Shown: positions 34,693 through 46,684 of the stretch, in pieces
How the letters are laid out: every line of letters starts with the position of its first letter
Position numbering within the stretch: the first letter of the stretch is position 1
Notes under the pieces: generated by a model
The model's database searches: none
Told to the model about the DNA's origin: nothing
Seen by the model: only the letters and a program-made list of their open reading frames with translations
NCBI GenBank assembly: GCA_029783825.1
Contig: JAREIK010002246.1
Location: 317,501 to 381,500, forward strand
From: Sapria himalayana
Taxonomy: Eukaryota > Streptophyta > Magnoliopsida > Malpighiales > Rafflesiaceae
Direction of reading: 5' to 3'
DNA length: 64,000 nt
Position numbers and translations under genes: made by a program

Positions 34693-34706
34693 ATTAGTAT
34701 CAGAGG
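34693..34706 (+). other. Primer-binding-site-like motif after the right LTR
   Basis: TAGTATCAGAGG at 34,695-34,706 matches 10 of 12 bases of TGGTATCAGAGC. A priming site is expected only after a 5' LTR, so the right LTR may also have been the 5' LTR of another copy (a tandem LTR-internal-LTR arrangement), or the similarity is chance. Confidence 0.55.
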
Positions 34707-34769
34707 TACATTTGATAACAAGCAGATCCAATCATTTGGTATCGTAGGTTGGTTCAAACCCAATAAAGA

Positions 34770-34861
34770 ACAAGCTAAAGACAAAGAAGTTGAAGAAGAA
34801 TAAGAAGCATAAGAAATATAAGGAGAAAAAGTAGTAGTAGAAGAAAATAGAGTATTAGAAC
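34770..34861. repeat. Short polypurine array piece left of the CACTA element
   Basis: GAAGAAGAATAAG-type sequence lies between the copia LTR and the CACTA terminus. It continues beyond the other CACTA end at 44,710, so the CACTA element split one array. Confidence 0.8.
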
Positions 34862-34864
34862 AAT

Positions 34865-35290
34865 CACTACAACAAATAATGGAATTTTGGATAAAAACTT
34901 TCGTCCACAAAAGTACAACTTTCGTCCATAAAGATTTTTGTGGACGAAAAATAAAACGTCTCTAAAGGCTCGTCGGTAAAGATAATTGTGGACGAATAAA
35001 TGAAATCGTCCCTAAATATTATATGATTGTGGATGAAAATAAGTTTTGTCCACAATAGGTTATATATCTTGGATGATATTTTTTGTCCCTAAATTAAATA
35101 ACTATTCAACTAGAAAGGATATTTTGTCTACAAAGGTTGGATGTAAAAAGTTGAATGGACCATTTTTGGGGATGAAAATTTTTGGTACACGATTCAATTA
35201 GAATTAGAGATGAAAACTATTTCATCCAGAAAGGGTTGAATTATCATAATTGGAGAAGAAAATTATTTCATCCACGATTCATTTATAATT
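34865..35290. promoter_or_regulatory. CACTA left subterminal repeat region
   Basis: At least seven variants of TTCGTCC or GTGGACGAAA occur in both orientations (for example near 34,901, 34,923, 34,940, 34,988, 35,030 and 35,083). In En/Spm-type elements such clustered motifs are the binding sites for the element's DNA-binding protein; that role here is inferred from position and repetition. Confidence 0.75.
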
Positions 35291-35676
35291 ATATATCTTA
35301 TTATGTCAATTGTATAAGCAATTTTATTAATATATAAAATAAAATTATATAAAATAACATCATCATAAAACATAATGTTGTGAGTTAAAATATAATCCAT
35401 GCAAAGTACCCATGACATTAATAAATTAAGTATTTAACATAACAAGAACATAAAATATTATATTATAACATCTACTTAACATGTTCTATGTTAAATTCAT
35501 ATGCCAAAATCTAAAACTCAAAAAAGTTGAAACAATCAACTAGCTAGTGGAATCGCATCTCTTCTCTTCCTGCACCTACAATGGACAACAAAGAACATAT
35601 CATTAATAATAAAATCAAAAAAAAAAGTAAATTTTAGGGAGAGTAAGAAATTGAATCATTTCCTTACCAAATCTTT

Positions 35677-38606
35677 CTAGAAAATATGAGTTGGTAGACA
35701 ACCATTTGTAGCGAGAAACATATCAAACATCTTCTCTTGGCGTTCAAGGCGAGCATCCCAAATTTGTTCTTGATTTACCAAGCGATCATCCCAATCTCTT
35801 TGTTGATTTTCCAAACAGCTAGTCAAATAATCTACTCTATCAACTAATTTAACTATCTCCACATCTTTCTCTTTAAGGTTTTCCTCAAGCTTCTGTATTT
35901 TGGTATTTGAGTTGATTCCTTTTCCTTTTGGTTTCGGGCCATATCCAAGACCTTTGATGTAGCCAGATCTAGTCCCAAGAACTCGATCACAAATTTCATC
36001 GGGACTTAAAGCATTTCATTCTTCTTTAGATATCTCTAATAGTTCCATCATTTCCTTCTAAAATTTAAGAATATTAAAATGAAGATTAATATGTAAATCA
36101 TGGCGTAAAGTTAGAATATATAACATAACAATTATACTTACATATTTTGACTCTACCACTGGAGTCGACCATCCTTTTCCTTCTTTAAAATATGTGAACT
36201 TGTGAAAAGAAATTTGATCACACTCTTCCCCATCAAGGAATTTCTCCTCTCAATACATAAAATAAAATGTCAAGATAAGGTCACAAGTTAATCAATTAAG
36301 AAATTAAAAGTTTTGTTAATTTCCCAATATACAATTTTATTTCGAACAACAACAAAAGCAGCCGATCCTTGATTGTGATACATGTTTAGTTTGCTTCGGT
36401 TGACAGCATTTTTAGCACATTTTGCCTACAATGATTAATTGCATCAATAACAATTCCAAAGTGATATCCATTAACTAATTAATAGAGTAACATTTTGATA
36501 ATATACCTTAACAATAGGATCATTCCAATATGTGCAAAGAGTTTCCTAATTATCTTGAGTCAAATTCTCAAAGTTTGGCTTGTTTGCTTTTGCATCCTCA
36601 ACCGAATCAAACTTATTAAAATGCTTATGCAAAGTATACCGTGCATTCCGAGATCAGTGTTTCAAAATTTGTTGAATCTTACCATTTATGCCATCATCTT
36701 CTCCATTAACAATATCTAACTGCATCTATAATTTTTTTTTAAGAACAGTGATAAATATAGATAAGAAATATGTAAAGTAAATTAAATTGGTAAACTATGA
36801 TAAAACAAATTGGAAGTGAAATTCCAAGGTTTACATATTATCACTTATTTTAAAAAAGAAAGAAATAGAGTCATTGCAATAAAAACAACAATACTAAGAT
36901 TGTAAAAAATAAAATAAAACACTACTGCAACAATAGGCTGAAGCCACGAAAAATACCACACAGATGGTTGTCCTTAACTTACTGCTTCTTTACTTCTATG
37001 AAATCAATTTGATAATTTTAAACTTCAACTTAATTGCATAGTAATACATAACTAATTCCTTTGCGCTATTCAACATCTCCTATGGATTTCTACATAGCCA
37101 ACTTTACAATAAATCAATGTCTAAAGAAACAAGTGGGAAGGTGACCTTGAGAAAAAGAAATTGAATATCATGTAGCTATACTAAATCACAATGAAATTGA
37201 TAAGTCATTGTTATAAATATAACATATTTTACTAGATATTTTAGAATTCCAATGCATTTGGTACAATTTAAAAAATAATAACTACTTTGCTTTTAGAAGT
37301 AGAAAAGATGAATATGTCATCATTCTAATACCCCGATCCGTTTTAATGACTTTACAAGGGTCAATAAATACTTGATTATCAATGTCAATGATTAATGTTT
37401 GAGAGCATATACTTCACATTATGATAACATTTTTTTTACTTAACATAAACATCCATGAATAAGGACAGAAGGTGAAAAAGGCAGCCATCGAAGTATTCCA
37501 ATAGCAAGAAATATACAAAGAACCCTTAAGTATCAAGACTAGCTGTAAACCTAGTGGGGAGTTATGAAAGATCAAAGGCAACTAAAATGCCACACAAAGA
37601 GAAGGGTTCAGATTATTGTATATAAAAGGATAGATTTTTCACATCTTCAGTTTGTCCTGACACTTATATGGTCATAAAATTTGTGGAGCAATTATGCAAA
37701 TGAATCTACAAACAAACAAGTCTATATAGTTCATTCTCATATATGATATACCAGCTTCAATAAACTTCACCTTGACAAATCAAACATATGATTGAAGAAA
37801 ATTGTGTGGCATTTGGATAGAAAAAATTACTACAAGCATATCAATAAACACAATGTTATTTAGATGCTTCCAAGTGTGAGTTTTTAGGGAGCAAAGAAGA
37901 TGAAGAACTGCTCTAGATGTCAATAATTTTATAATCAATAAGGAATGCACAACCTACGTAATAATGCTATACCTCCTTCTAGCGGCACAATTGGAACCTT
38001 TGGATTTCCAAATGATGTCAGTTGCAAATATAGAGATATATTTTTACTTACTTCCAAATGATCCATTGCAAGATTAATATCAGCATCATCCATCTCATGC
38101 CATTTTGTTGGCACAGTTATGCACTTTCTAGATATGAATCTCAACTGATTTGAAAGCTTTGATGATTGAACTCTATTAATTGGCCTTCCTTTTTCTGCAT
38201 CAATAGTAATTTTCAGCTTCTTGCCTGTTGCTTTGTTCATTTTTCTCAATCCTTTGCCTCGAGTGCGATTTCGTTTGGCTACAGTTTCAGTTGAAGTTAT
38301 ACCATAAATTTAATGGACAGGTCAATTTTGTTATCAATGATTTATGAAAACAAAAAACAATACAACTTGATAAATTCAATGAATAGATTACTTCTTACCT
38401 ACACTACTACTTTGATTAGGTTGATTGGACTTTATTTGAAGTTCTGAATTAGATGGCCTAATTAGAAGAGTTGGCAGAGCTAACTCAAGTGATTCAGCTG
38501 ATGGAATATTGCTGACCGAATGTAAATTGCAACTTGTGGATACATTTGAAGGAGTACTACTTGTTCTAACAGCATACTTCTTGCGACGACGTAGCATTGG
38601 AACCAT
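35677..38606 (-). pseudogene. Transposase_24-like (plant En/Spm Ptta) protein gene of the CACTA element
   Basis: Discontinuous minus-strand segments assemble in family order. An N-terminal basic/Ser-rich part runs 38,606-38,388. A KATGKKLKITIDAEKGRPIN block lies near 38,235-38,160 with a following SKLSNQLRFISRKC stretch. RNARYTLHKHF lies near 36,650, ENLTQDN near 36,565 and NRSKLNMYHNQGSAAF near 36,400-36,355. A C-terminal SPDEICDRVLGTRSGYIKGL block near 36,020 is followed by a coiled-coil-like Glu/Lys/Gln tail ending at the stop at 35,677. Splice donors such as GTAAG are visible at several edges. In-frame stops occur, for example after QILKH near 36,660, so it is probably a pseudogene. The family accompanies TNP2 in many plant CACTA elements and is thought to act in DNA binding or transposition. 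Confidence 0.82.
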
Positions 38607-38744
38607 TTTTGTCTCAGCACCTATTACAGTCAAACAAAAAAAATGAGACTTAACTTTTTTTGGCATATTAAAGCACAACTACAACTTTATGAAAGAAACA
38701 ACATAAAGCACATACAAATTAAATTACATGAAATGGAAAGATTA

Positions 38745-41700
38745 TTAATACCCAACATCCATATCTTCATCACTAATAAATTTAGCTTCTTCTTCTTCAC
38801 TATAATGCTCTTCTATGATGTCTTCTTCCTCCTTATTAACAAATTCAGTTCTTATATTGTTCTCAATTAAATTATTGTCTAAAATATCAGGATCCCTATC
38901 ATCTCTTAACAATAAATCTATATCTTGAACCCCAACATAATGAATATTCACTTGCTCTTGTAATTCATCTTGATACACTTCATCATTGGAATATCCATGG
39001 AAACATTTTGCATTTCTGGAACATCAAATACATGTTTATGCTGAAACTTTTGCACAACTCGCCAATTCTTTCCCAACTTTGTGTCATTGACATAAAAAAT
39101 TTGTTTGGCTTGGCAAGCGAGTACATATGAATCATTTTCATACCAAGTGCGACTAACATTGATGCTAATAATATCGCCACCTATATGTATACTAGATTTT
39201 CTACTACTGAGATTAAACCACTCACATTTGAAAATCACAACCCGTCTTTGTGTTAAATAATCTAACTCAAAAATATCAGTTATGACTCCATAAAAATCAA
39301 TAACATTATCACCATGATTTTCCTCAACCATCAACCCACTATTTTGGGTCTTACGTCGACTCTCATGATCCTTGGTATGAAACCTTATGCCATTGACAAT
39401 ACAAGTTGTATATTTCTTAACTTCAACATCTGGTCCACATGCTAAAGCATATAATGCTTCTGTAGCTTCTGATGAATGATTATTGTATAAATGCATCATC
39501 TGCCAAAATAAAAAAATAAAAGTCAGAAGAAGATATTTGTATAAGCTTAATCTATATCTATATTATTGTATATAAACATTGTGTTTTCAAATTACTTACC
39601 TTTTTCTTAAACCATAAAGGAAACTCAACTTTGTCTATATCTTCTATATTCAATGGATTGTCTTGCACAAGTTGTTCCATGTGTGTTCTAAAAATAACAT
39701 TGCCATTAATCATATATTGAAAAATACTACAAGTAATCAATAGAAATGTCAAGTAACACTTACTCCATATATGGTTCTACTTTAGCACAGTTACTTAGAA
39801 TATACCAATGAGCTCTTTCCAAATCCTCTTTCAGGTCAACATATTTAGCTGCTCCAACAAGTCTAAGTTTATGGGAGAAAATAAACAATCCACCATCCTC
39901 TGCTATATCATTATTCCTTTCTTCTCTATTAAATTGAGTTTCAATTCCACACAAGTACATTGAACAAAAAGCTAAACATTCATTTACGATATAACTCTCA
40001 GCAATTGAGCCCTCAGGACAAGCCTTGTTTCGAACATTGTGCTTATGATCACCTAACTCTCTACAAAAACATATTCAAAATTATAATCTATAAATTATTC
40101 CAAGTAATTAAAAAGAACACACTTTGTAAAGTAAATCTTACCGTTAATTGTGAAACTTCCATCTATTTTGAACTGGACCACCAAGCAGCACCTCATTTGG
40201 CAAATGGATTGCCAAATGCACCATTATGTCAAAGAAAGCTGGTGGAAAGAACATTTCTAACTTGCAAAGAATTACAACTATGTCAGACTTCATTTTCTCT
40301 ATTTCTTCTACTTTTAAAGTCTTACAACAAAGTTGTTTGAAAAAATATCCCAACTCTATCAATGCATCAGACACCTCCTTCTTTAGGTATCCACGAATGC
40401 CAACATGGAGTAATCATGGCAAAAGAACATGGCAATCATGACTCTTCAACCCTGATATCTTGCCATCATTTACCAATGCACACCTTGAGATGTTTGAAGC
40501 ATACCCATCCAAAAACTTCACAGATTTTAAGAATTCACAAAACCCTTGCCTCTCAGCCTTAGATAAAGTATAACATGCTGCTGGCATTATATATTTTCCA
40601 TCACTTCTCTTTATCAAATGCAACTCCTTTCTAATATTCATGTCTTCCAAATCTTGCCTTGCTTTGAATGTGTCCTTTGTTTTACCCTCGATATTCAATA
40701 ATGTTCCCAAAATGCTACCACAAATATTCTTTTGAATATGCATTACATCCAAGTTATGCCTCAATTTTAATCTATGCTAATAAGGCAAATAAAAAAAATG
40801 CTTTTTTTAGTCCAATTCAACTCATTGGGGGAACATTTTCTTTTTTTGCTACTAGGATGTTTTCCAAACTTTACATCATTTAAATTTTCTAGTTGACGCA
40901 AAATATCATCACCAGATAGCTCTATTGGTGCTACTCCATGTTCTGTCTTACCATTAAATTTTTTACTTTTTCGCCAAATATGATTTGAATGTAAAAAGTG
41001 GCGGTGTCCCATATAACAAATTTTGCTCCTTAATCCAAGGGAACATATATCTTTATTACAAGTAGGACAAGCCATATATCATTTCGTTCACCAACCTGAC
41101 ATCTTGCCATAAGCTGGAAAATCATTTATGGTCCATAAAAGAGCCGCTCGCATTTGAAAATTTTCACCCTTTGATGCATCATATGTCACCACACTAATTT
41201 CCCATAACTCTTTTAACTCATTCACTAAAGGCTGCAAGTATACATCAATGTCCTTTCCAGGTGAAATAGGTCCTGGAATAAGCAATGACATTATAGAGAA
41301 TTCCTTTTTCATTATTTTTCCAAGGAGGGAAGTTATACGGGTAAAGAATTACATGCCACATACTATAAGAATTACTCGTATTCCCAAATAGATTAAAACC
41401 ATCAGTTGTTAGGCCAAGCCGAACATTGCGAGATTCTTGGGAAAACAATGGAAATTCCTTATCAAAATCTTTCCATGATTTACCATCAGCGGGATGCCTT
41501 AAAATTTTTTCATCATTACCTCTCTTATTCTTATGCCATCTCATATCTACAGCAGTTTTACTAGACAAAAATAGTCTTTGAAGCTTATACTTTAAAGGAA
41601 AATAGCGCAATATCTTGTGTGTGATCTTCTTACCTTTACCATCATCAATTTTCCATATAGAAGTACCACATGTAGGACATTATTCACATTGCTCAAACTA

Positions 41701-42362
41701 TTTCCAAAATAGTGCACAATCATACTTGCAAACATGAATAGATATATACCCCAATCCCAAATCATTTAACATCTTTCGAGCCTCATAGTGAGATTTTGAG
41801 AGAGTCCCACCATTAGGTAACACTTGCTGAAGCAAATCAAGCAACATTTCAAAAGACTTATTGCTCCATTTGTTATATACTTTTAAGTGAAGTAATTTAA
41901 TTATGAAAGACAATTTAGAGAATTTTGAACAGCCTGAATATAATTCTTGTTGACCTTCCTTCAGCAATTCATCAAAACTTTTCTTCTGTGTAGTTCTTGT
42001 GACATCATCTTCAATCAATTCATCTAATATTTCTTGGATCCCATCATCTTCTATCTCATCATTTGGTGGAACTCCATCATCAACAATCTTGATTGAATAT
42101 TAGAATGATTCTTTGCTCTCACATTATAATTAGATTTTTCCCCATGTAAAATCCAACGAGTGTAAAATCCATCAATGCCCTTAATTTAAAGATGATCAAA
42201 AACTACATCTTGGCTCCAAACATATGAATTCAAACAATCTATGCATGGACATCTAACTCTACATTTTGCACTGAGATTATCTTTCACAAATTTCATAAAA
42301 GACTGAACTACTTCCACATATCTAGGCGACCATTTTTTTTCTGTCATCCAAGTTTTATCCAT
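38745..42362 (-). pseudogene. TNP2-like CACTA transposase gene
   Basis: The start at 42,362 gives MDKTWMTEKKWSPRYVEVV, the N-terminal transposase-associated domain with its RCPCIDCLN zinc-binding segment. The Transposase_21 core follows (YSGCSKFSKLSFIIKLLHLK near 41,940; GLGYISIHVCKYDCALFWK near 41,700; VRLGLTTDGFNLFGN near 41,400; MACPTCNKDICSL near 41,070; LDVMHIQKNICGSILGTLLN near 40,740), then DUF4218 (PPAFFDIMVHLAIHLPNEVL near 40,200; EDLERAHWYILSNCAKVEPY near 39,790) and DUF4216 (39,499-38,948). It ends with an acidic tail (38,978-38,745). Introns separate the last blocks. Lesions include a stop after VVFDHL near 42,185, frameshifts near 42,085 and 41,310, stops near 41,090 and 40,415, and a frameshift near 38,960, so the copy is non-autonomous. 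Confidence 0.93.
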
Positions 42363-43534
42363 GTTTCTGTTGTGTAATAGAAAGGAAAAAAAAGTTTTTA
42401 TGAGTGATAAATCATAATTAAGGCAAATATTCATATTCTTTTCTACTTATAGAGTGTACATAAAGGAGTGCTGCTATAAACTAAAATTTCATGCATATAA
42501 TGAAAAAAATAAAATTAGAGCTAAACAAATGAAACATAGCAAAATAAAAAATAATAAAACTATAAATTTTATAAAGTAAACATTCAGTACCTGATCCCGA
42601 GATGGATGGCTATCTCAATGGCACCAGCTAATTAATCACCTTCAGCACTGCCTCTGCAACCAACATTCAACAAAATAAATAAATAAGTAAAAGACAGCAT
42701 ACGAGCTCTTGACTGAATGATTTTGTATTTTTTATTACTAAACAAAAGGTTAAGCTCAACCTATTTTAAGTTATATTTGGGATAGTTAGCAATGTAAGAT
42801 TTTTTTATTGTTAAACAAAGTTCATGGTTATTTTATCACAAAAGTCATATTGAGATATGACTATTTGATAAAGAAATAAAAGCAAATAAAAAAATGAAAA
42901 ATTGATAAGGAACATATAGAGATATGAAATTTATTTGCTTTCAATCCAAAATTAAGAAGAAACTTAACTTAGTTAAACAAAAGAATAAAGAGTTAATATT
43001 GATCATGATGAAAAATATAAATTCTATTTATAATTTTTGAGTGTTATATAAAACCATTTTTATATGGATTATGAAATAAACTATCCACCTTTTACTGGCC
43101 GTGAAAATCTTATATTCCAATCAAAACAATCCAAACAAACACACAACATAGAATTAAAGTTCAAAACAAAAAAAAAATTCCTCCACTTTTATTCCGTGAA
43201 AAATTGCAGTAACATATTGTCACTTATTTATTGGAGCAATCACACAAATTTTTTGTCAAACAAGTGATATTGTCAAACTATGAATTTAAAAAAAACAAAG
43301 AAAGAAAGACAAAGCAATCGCACAAATTTTCTGAAAGTCCAAAAATCTGAAATGATAGTATTGGTTTACATACTATCACTTAAGGATTTGAAGTAAATTA
43401 GTAATGAAAAATCCGTGAAGATACAAACCAGAAATTCCCACCAAAAAACACCACACATTCCAGAATAATTACAAAGCAAAACAAAACCCTAACACCGAAC
43501 AAAGCATAGAAAAATCGAAACAAAGAGCAAATCA

Positions 43535-43720
43535 AGGTAGATAGAGAGATAGAGAGGGAGAAATATTGACACATGAGGAGAGAGAAACTAGGGTTTTTGT
43601 TCAGACGCGATAGCAGATCAGCATGGCCTGAGCTTGCTGAGGGCTCTTAAGTCTCAGAGAGAGATTTTTGAAATCGTTCTTGCTGAGGGCTCTATTTCTC
43701 TTCTTTTTTAATAATTATTT
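43535..43720 (-). promoter_or_regulatory. Presumed transcription-start and 5' leader region of the CACTA genes
   Basis: The 1.2 kb upstream of the TNP2 start is AT-rich except for this locally GC-richer island. It contains GAGAGAG runs and two copies of CTTGCTGAGGGCTCT (43,631 and 43,679). Position upstream of the minus-strand genes suggests promoter and leader, but no TATA box can be assigned confidently. Confidence 0.4.
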
Positions 43721-44065
43721 CAATGTCTATATATTTATTTTATTTTAAGAGCAATAGATTGCTCTTATTAAAAAAAATACATGTTTGATAACTAAAAATA
43801 AAATTATATATTTTTATTTTAAAAAATAATAAATAAGAGAAGTATATGGTTTTTAATTATAATACAATAACTATCTTTTTAACTATCTAATCTTATTTAC
43901 TCTTAGTTGTTTTAAAATATATATAATTATGTATATATATATAAATTTAACAATGTACTAATATTAATAAAAATTTATTTAAAAAATGTATCTAACCTTC
44001 TTCAATATTTTTCCCATGTTACTTATAATTATAGTTTGAATTTACAATCTCAATAATGGACAATA

Positions 44066-44283
44066 AATAAATATTGGACCTGGTATGCCGAGAGGCTTCA
44101 AAGGCTGGAAGCTCTGTGGAGTGCTTGACGGAGGAGGTCGACAAGATTCGGATAGACCTGGAGAGGCATGACGCTTTGGCTAGACGGAGGGGCGAGGTGA
44201 TAGCAGAGCTCAAAGACGAGGCCTACTGCCAATGGGCCTCCGGGTGGCTTGCCTTCCAGCGCATATGGTATGAGGAGTTTTGA
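44066..44283 (+). pseudogene. GC-rich captured coding fragment inside the CACTA element
   Basis: About 215 bp of clearly GC-rich DNA (well over half G+C by eye) sits in strongly AT-rich CACTA sequence. The plus-strand frame is open for about 69 codons to a TGA at 44,281-44,283 but has no ATG start. It encodes an amphipathic Glu/Arg-rich segment likely to form a coiled coil (ECLTEEVDKIRIDLERHDAL), followed by GEVIAELKDEAYCQWASGWL. From memory it resembles the C-terminal part of large predicted, partly transposon-related proteins reported in plants such as grapevine; this is unverified. Orientation is opposite to the transposase genes. A transduplicated exon (Pack-CACTA) is the simplest explanation. 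Confidence 0.65.
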
Positions 44284-44334
44284 TATTTCTAACTTAGTAA
44301 ACAAAAAAATGTTGTTTGTTTTGTCAAGAATGAG

Positions 44335-44706
44335 GTTTATTTACAAGTTCAATTTTTATCATTTATGACAAGATTTCCTCCATAATAAGTTTGTAATTCT
44401 ACTAAGACATTTACAAATTGTCCCTAATGATTTTGGCCTTTGGGGACGAAAATATTGAAATACAAATTGTCCTACAAAATTAATTAACTTTAAATACAAA
44501 ATAATTCTTCCACAAAGAGTTAAAAACATCCCAGCATATTTTCCCTCAGGCTGCGCGACCCTAAAATTCGAAGCGGGAGGCAAAAAAATATGGTGCTTCA
44601 TTTTTGTAGACAAATTTTAAGTTTCGTCCACGTTTATGTATATTTGTGGACGAAATCATTTTTGTACCCAAAAATTTCGTACCTAATTTTATAATTTGTT
44701 GCAGTG
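44335..44706. promoter_or_regulatory. CACTA right subterminal repeat region
   Basis: Contains TTTGTCC, TTGGGGACGAAA, TTTCGTCCACG and TTGTGGACGAAA motifs matching those at the left end, concentrated within the last 90 bp (44,624-44,660). It ends in the inverted terminus TTTGTTGCAGTG. Confidence 0.75.
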
Positions 44707-44709
44707 AAT

Positions 44710-44935
44710 AGTGAGAAGAAGAATAATAACTTGTTGAAAATCAAGTAGTGGCAAAAGCAAGAAAAAAAAGAAGGAGAAGTAAACAAGAAGAATGAGAAGA
44801 AGGAGAAGAAAAATGATAAGAAGAAGTAGAAGAAAAAGAAGAAAATATAGAAGAAGAACAACAACAAAAAAAAGAAGAAAAAATAGAAAGCAAATAACAA
44901 GAAGAAGAAAAAAAATGTAGAATGAGAAGAAGAAG

Positions 44936-44967
<32 letters not shown>

Positions 44968-45461
44968 ATGGGTAGAAAAAAAGCTATACAAGATGAAGAA
45001 GAAGAAGAAGAAGAAGAAGAAATAAGAAGGACAAGAAGATGAATAAGATGAACAAGAAGAAAAAGAAGGAAAAGAAAAAGAAGAAATAGAAAAAGAAGTA
45101 GAAGAAGAAATAGAAAAAGTAGAAAAGAAAGAAGAAAAAAAGGAAAAGGAAGAAGTGATGATGATGAATAAAAAGAAAAAGAAGAGGAAGAAGAAGAAGA
45201 AGAAGAGGAATACAAAAAATAATGAGAAAAGTAGAAGAGGAATATGAAAAATAATGAGAAGAATAAGAAAAATAAAAGTAAAGAAAAACATGAAGAAAAG
45301 GAAGTGGATGGAAAATGAAAAAAATTAGGTGGAAGAAAAGTAAGGAGAAGAAGAAAAGAATAGAGAAGAAAAAAAAATAAAGAGTAGAAGAAGAAGGAGA
45401 AGAAGAAGAAGAAGCAGTAGATATAGAATAAGGATAAGAATGTGAAGAATGAGAAGGAGAA

Positions 45462-45504
<43 letters not shown>

Positions 45505-46675
45505 GAAAAAGGAAAATGAGAGGATGAAGAAAAAGAAGATGAAGTAGAAGAAGTGGAAGAAATCGAATAAGAATAATACGAAGAAAATAAAGACAAAGAA
45601 GTAAAAGAAAAAGATGATGATGATGATGATGATGAAAATAATAAAAATGATTAAATAAAAAAAATTAGATAGAAGAACAAGAATAATTAGTAAAATAAAA
45701 ATAAAAAAGAACAAAAGTAGTAAAATAAGAAGTTGTAGTAGTACTATGATAGTAGTAGTAGTAGCAATAGTAGTTGAATAAAAAGAAATGGAAGAGGGAG
45801 GACAAAACGAAGATGAAGTATGAAAGGATTATGAGATGGAGAAGGAGCTAGAGAAGAAAAAGTAGAAGATAAACAAGAAGAAGTAGAAGAAAAATGAGAA
45901 GTAGAACAAAATGTATTAGAAAGAAAAAGAAGAAGATACATAAGAAGAAGATAGAAGAGGATGAGAAGAAAGAAAAAGAAGAAGATACATAAGAAGAAGA
46001 TAGAAGAGGATGAGAAGAAAGAAAATGACACTAAGATAAAGAAGTAGACGTAAATGAATAAAAATGAAGTTAAGAAAGAGATAAAGATGTAGAAAAAGAA
46101 AAAAGAGAAAAAGAAGGAGAAGCAAAATAGACAAGAAGAAGAGTAGAAAGAAGAATAACAAGATAAGGTAGAAGTAGAAGAAAAAGTAGATAGAAAAGAA
46201 ATACAAAAAACAGATCGAAAAAAAAACAAGTAGAAGAAGTAATTGGATGAGGAGAAATAGGCGTATATGAATAAGTATAAGAAAAAGAAGAAGAAGAAAA
46301 AAAAAGAAGAATGATAAGTAGTAGAAGAAGAATAAGATGAAATGACATAAGATGAAAAAGAAGAAGTAGAAGAAGAAGAAGAAAGATAAGTAGAAGAATA
46401 ATAATAATAAGATGAAATAACAAAAGATGAAAAAGAAGAATGATAAGTAGAAAAATAAGAAGAAGAAGAATAAGATGAAATAACATAGATGAAAAAGAAG
46501 AAGAAGAAGAGGAAGAATGAAAAGAAGAAGAAGATGATTATGATGATAATGACTGTGATGATCATGATGAAGAATAAGTACAAGAAGAAAATGTAGAAGA
46601 ATAAGAAGAATAAGAAAAAAATATAAGTAAAAGAATGAGAAGAAAAAAAAGAATGATAATAAGAAGAAAACTAAT
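44710..46675. repeat. GAA/AAG polypurine array, about 2 kb
   Basis: Continuation of the array interrupted at 34,861. It includes a pure (GA)n tract at 44,936-44,961, an (AAT)n tract at 45,463-45,501 and several (GAA)n runs. Minus-strand frames up to 320 codons are compositional artefacts. Confidence 0.9.
45922..46022. repeat. 49-bp tandem duplication in the GAA array
   Basis: The block starting AGAAAAAGAAGAAGATACAT at 45,922 is repeated at 45,971 with almost no change, indicating a recent local duplication. Confidence 0.85.
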
Positions 46676-46684
46676 GAAAGATTT

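Larger units (their letters stand above)
34865..44706 (-). mobile_element. CACTA (En/Spm) transposon, complete-length, 9.84 kb
   Basis: Left end CACTACAACAAATAATGG at 34,865 and right end reverse complement CACTGCAACAAATTAT ending at 44,706 form terminal inverted repeats beginning with CACT. The flanking AAT at 34,862-34,864 and 44,707-44,709 is the 3-bp target duplication made by CACTA transposases. Both subterminal regions carry TTGTGGACGAAA/TTTCGTCCACAA motifs. Two minus-strand genes occupy the interior: a TNP2-like transposase and, downstream, a Transposase_24-like protein. A GC-rich captured fragment lies near the right end. Genes are broken but conserved, so insertion is moderately recent. 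Confidence 0.93.

Noticed and set aside
36920..36937. CACTACTGCAACAATAGG resembling another CACTA terminus
   Set aside because: It lies in an intron-like stretch of the Transposase_24 gene with no subterminal repeats, no partner terminus and no target duplication.
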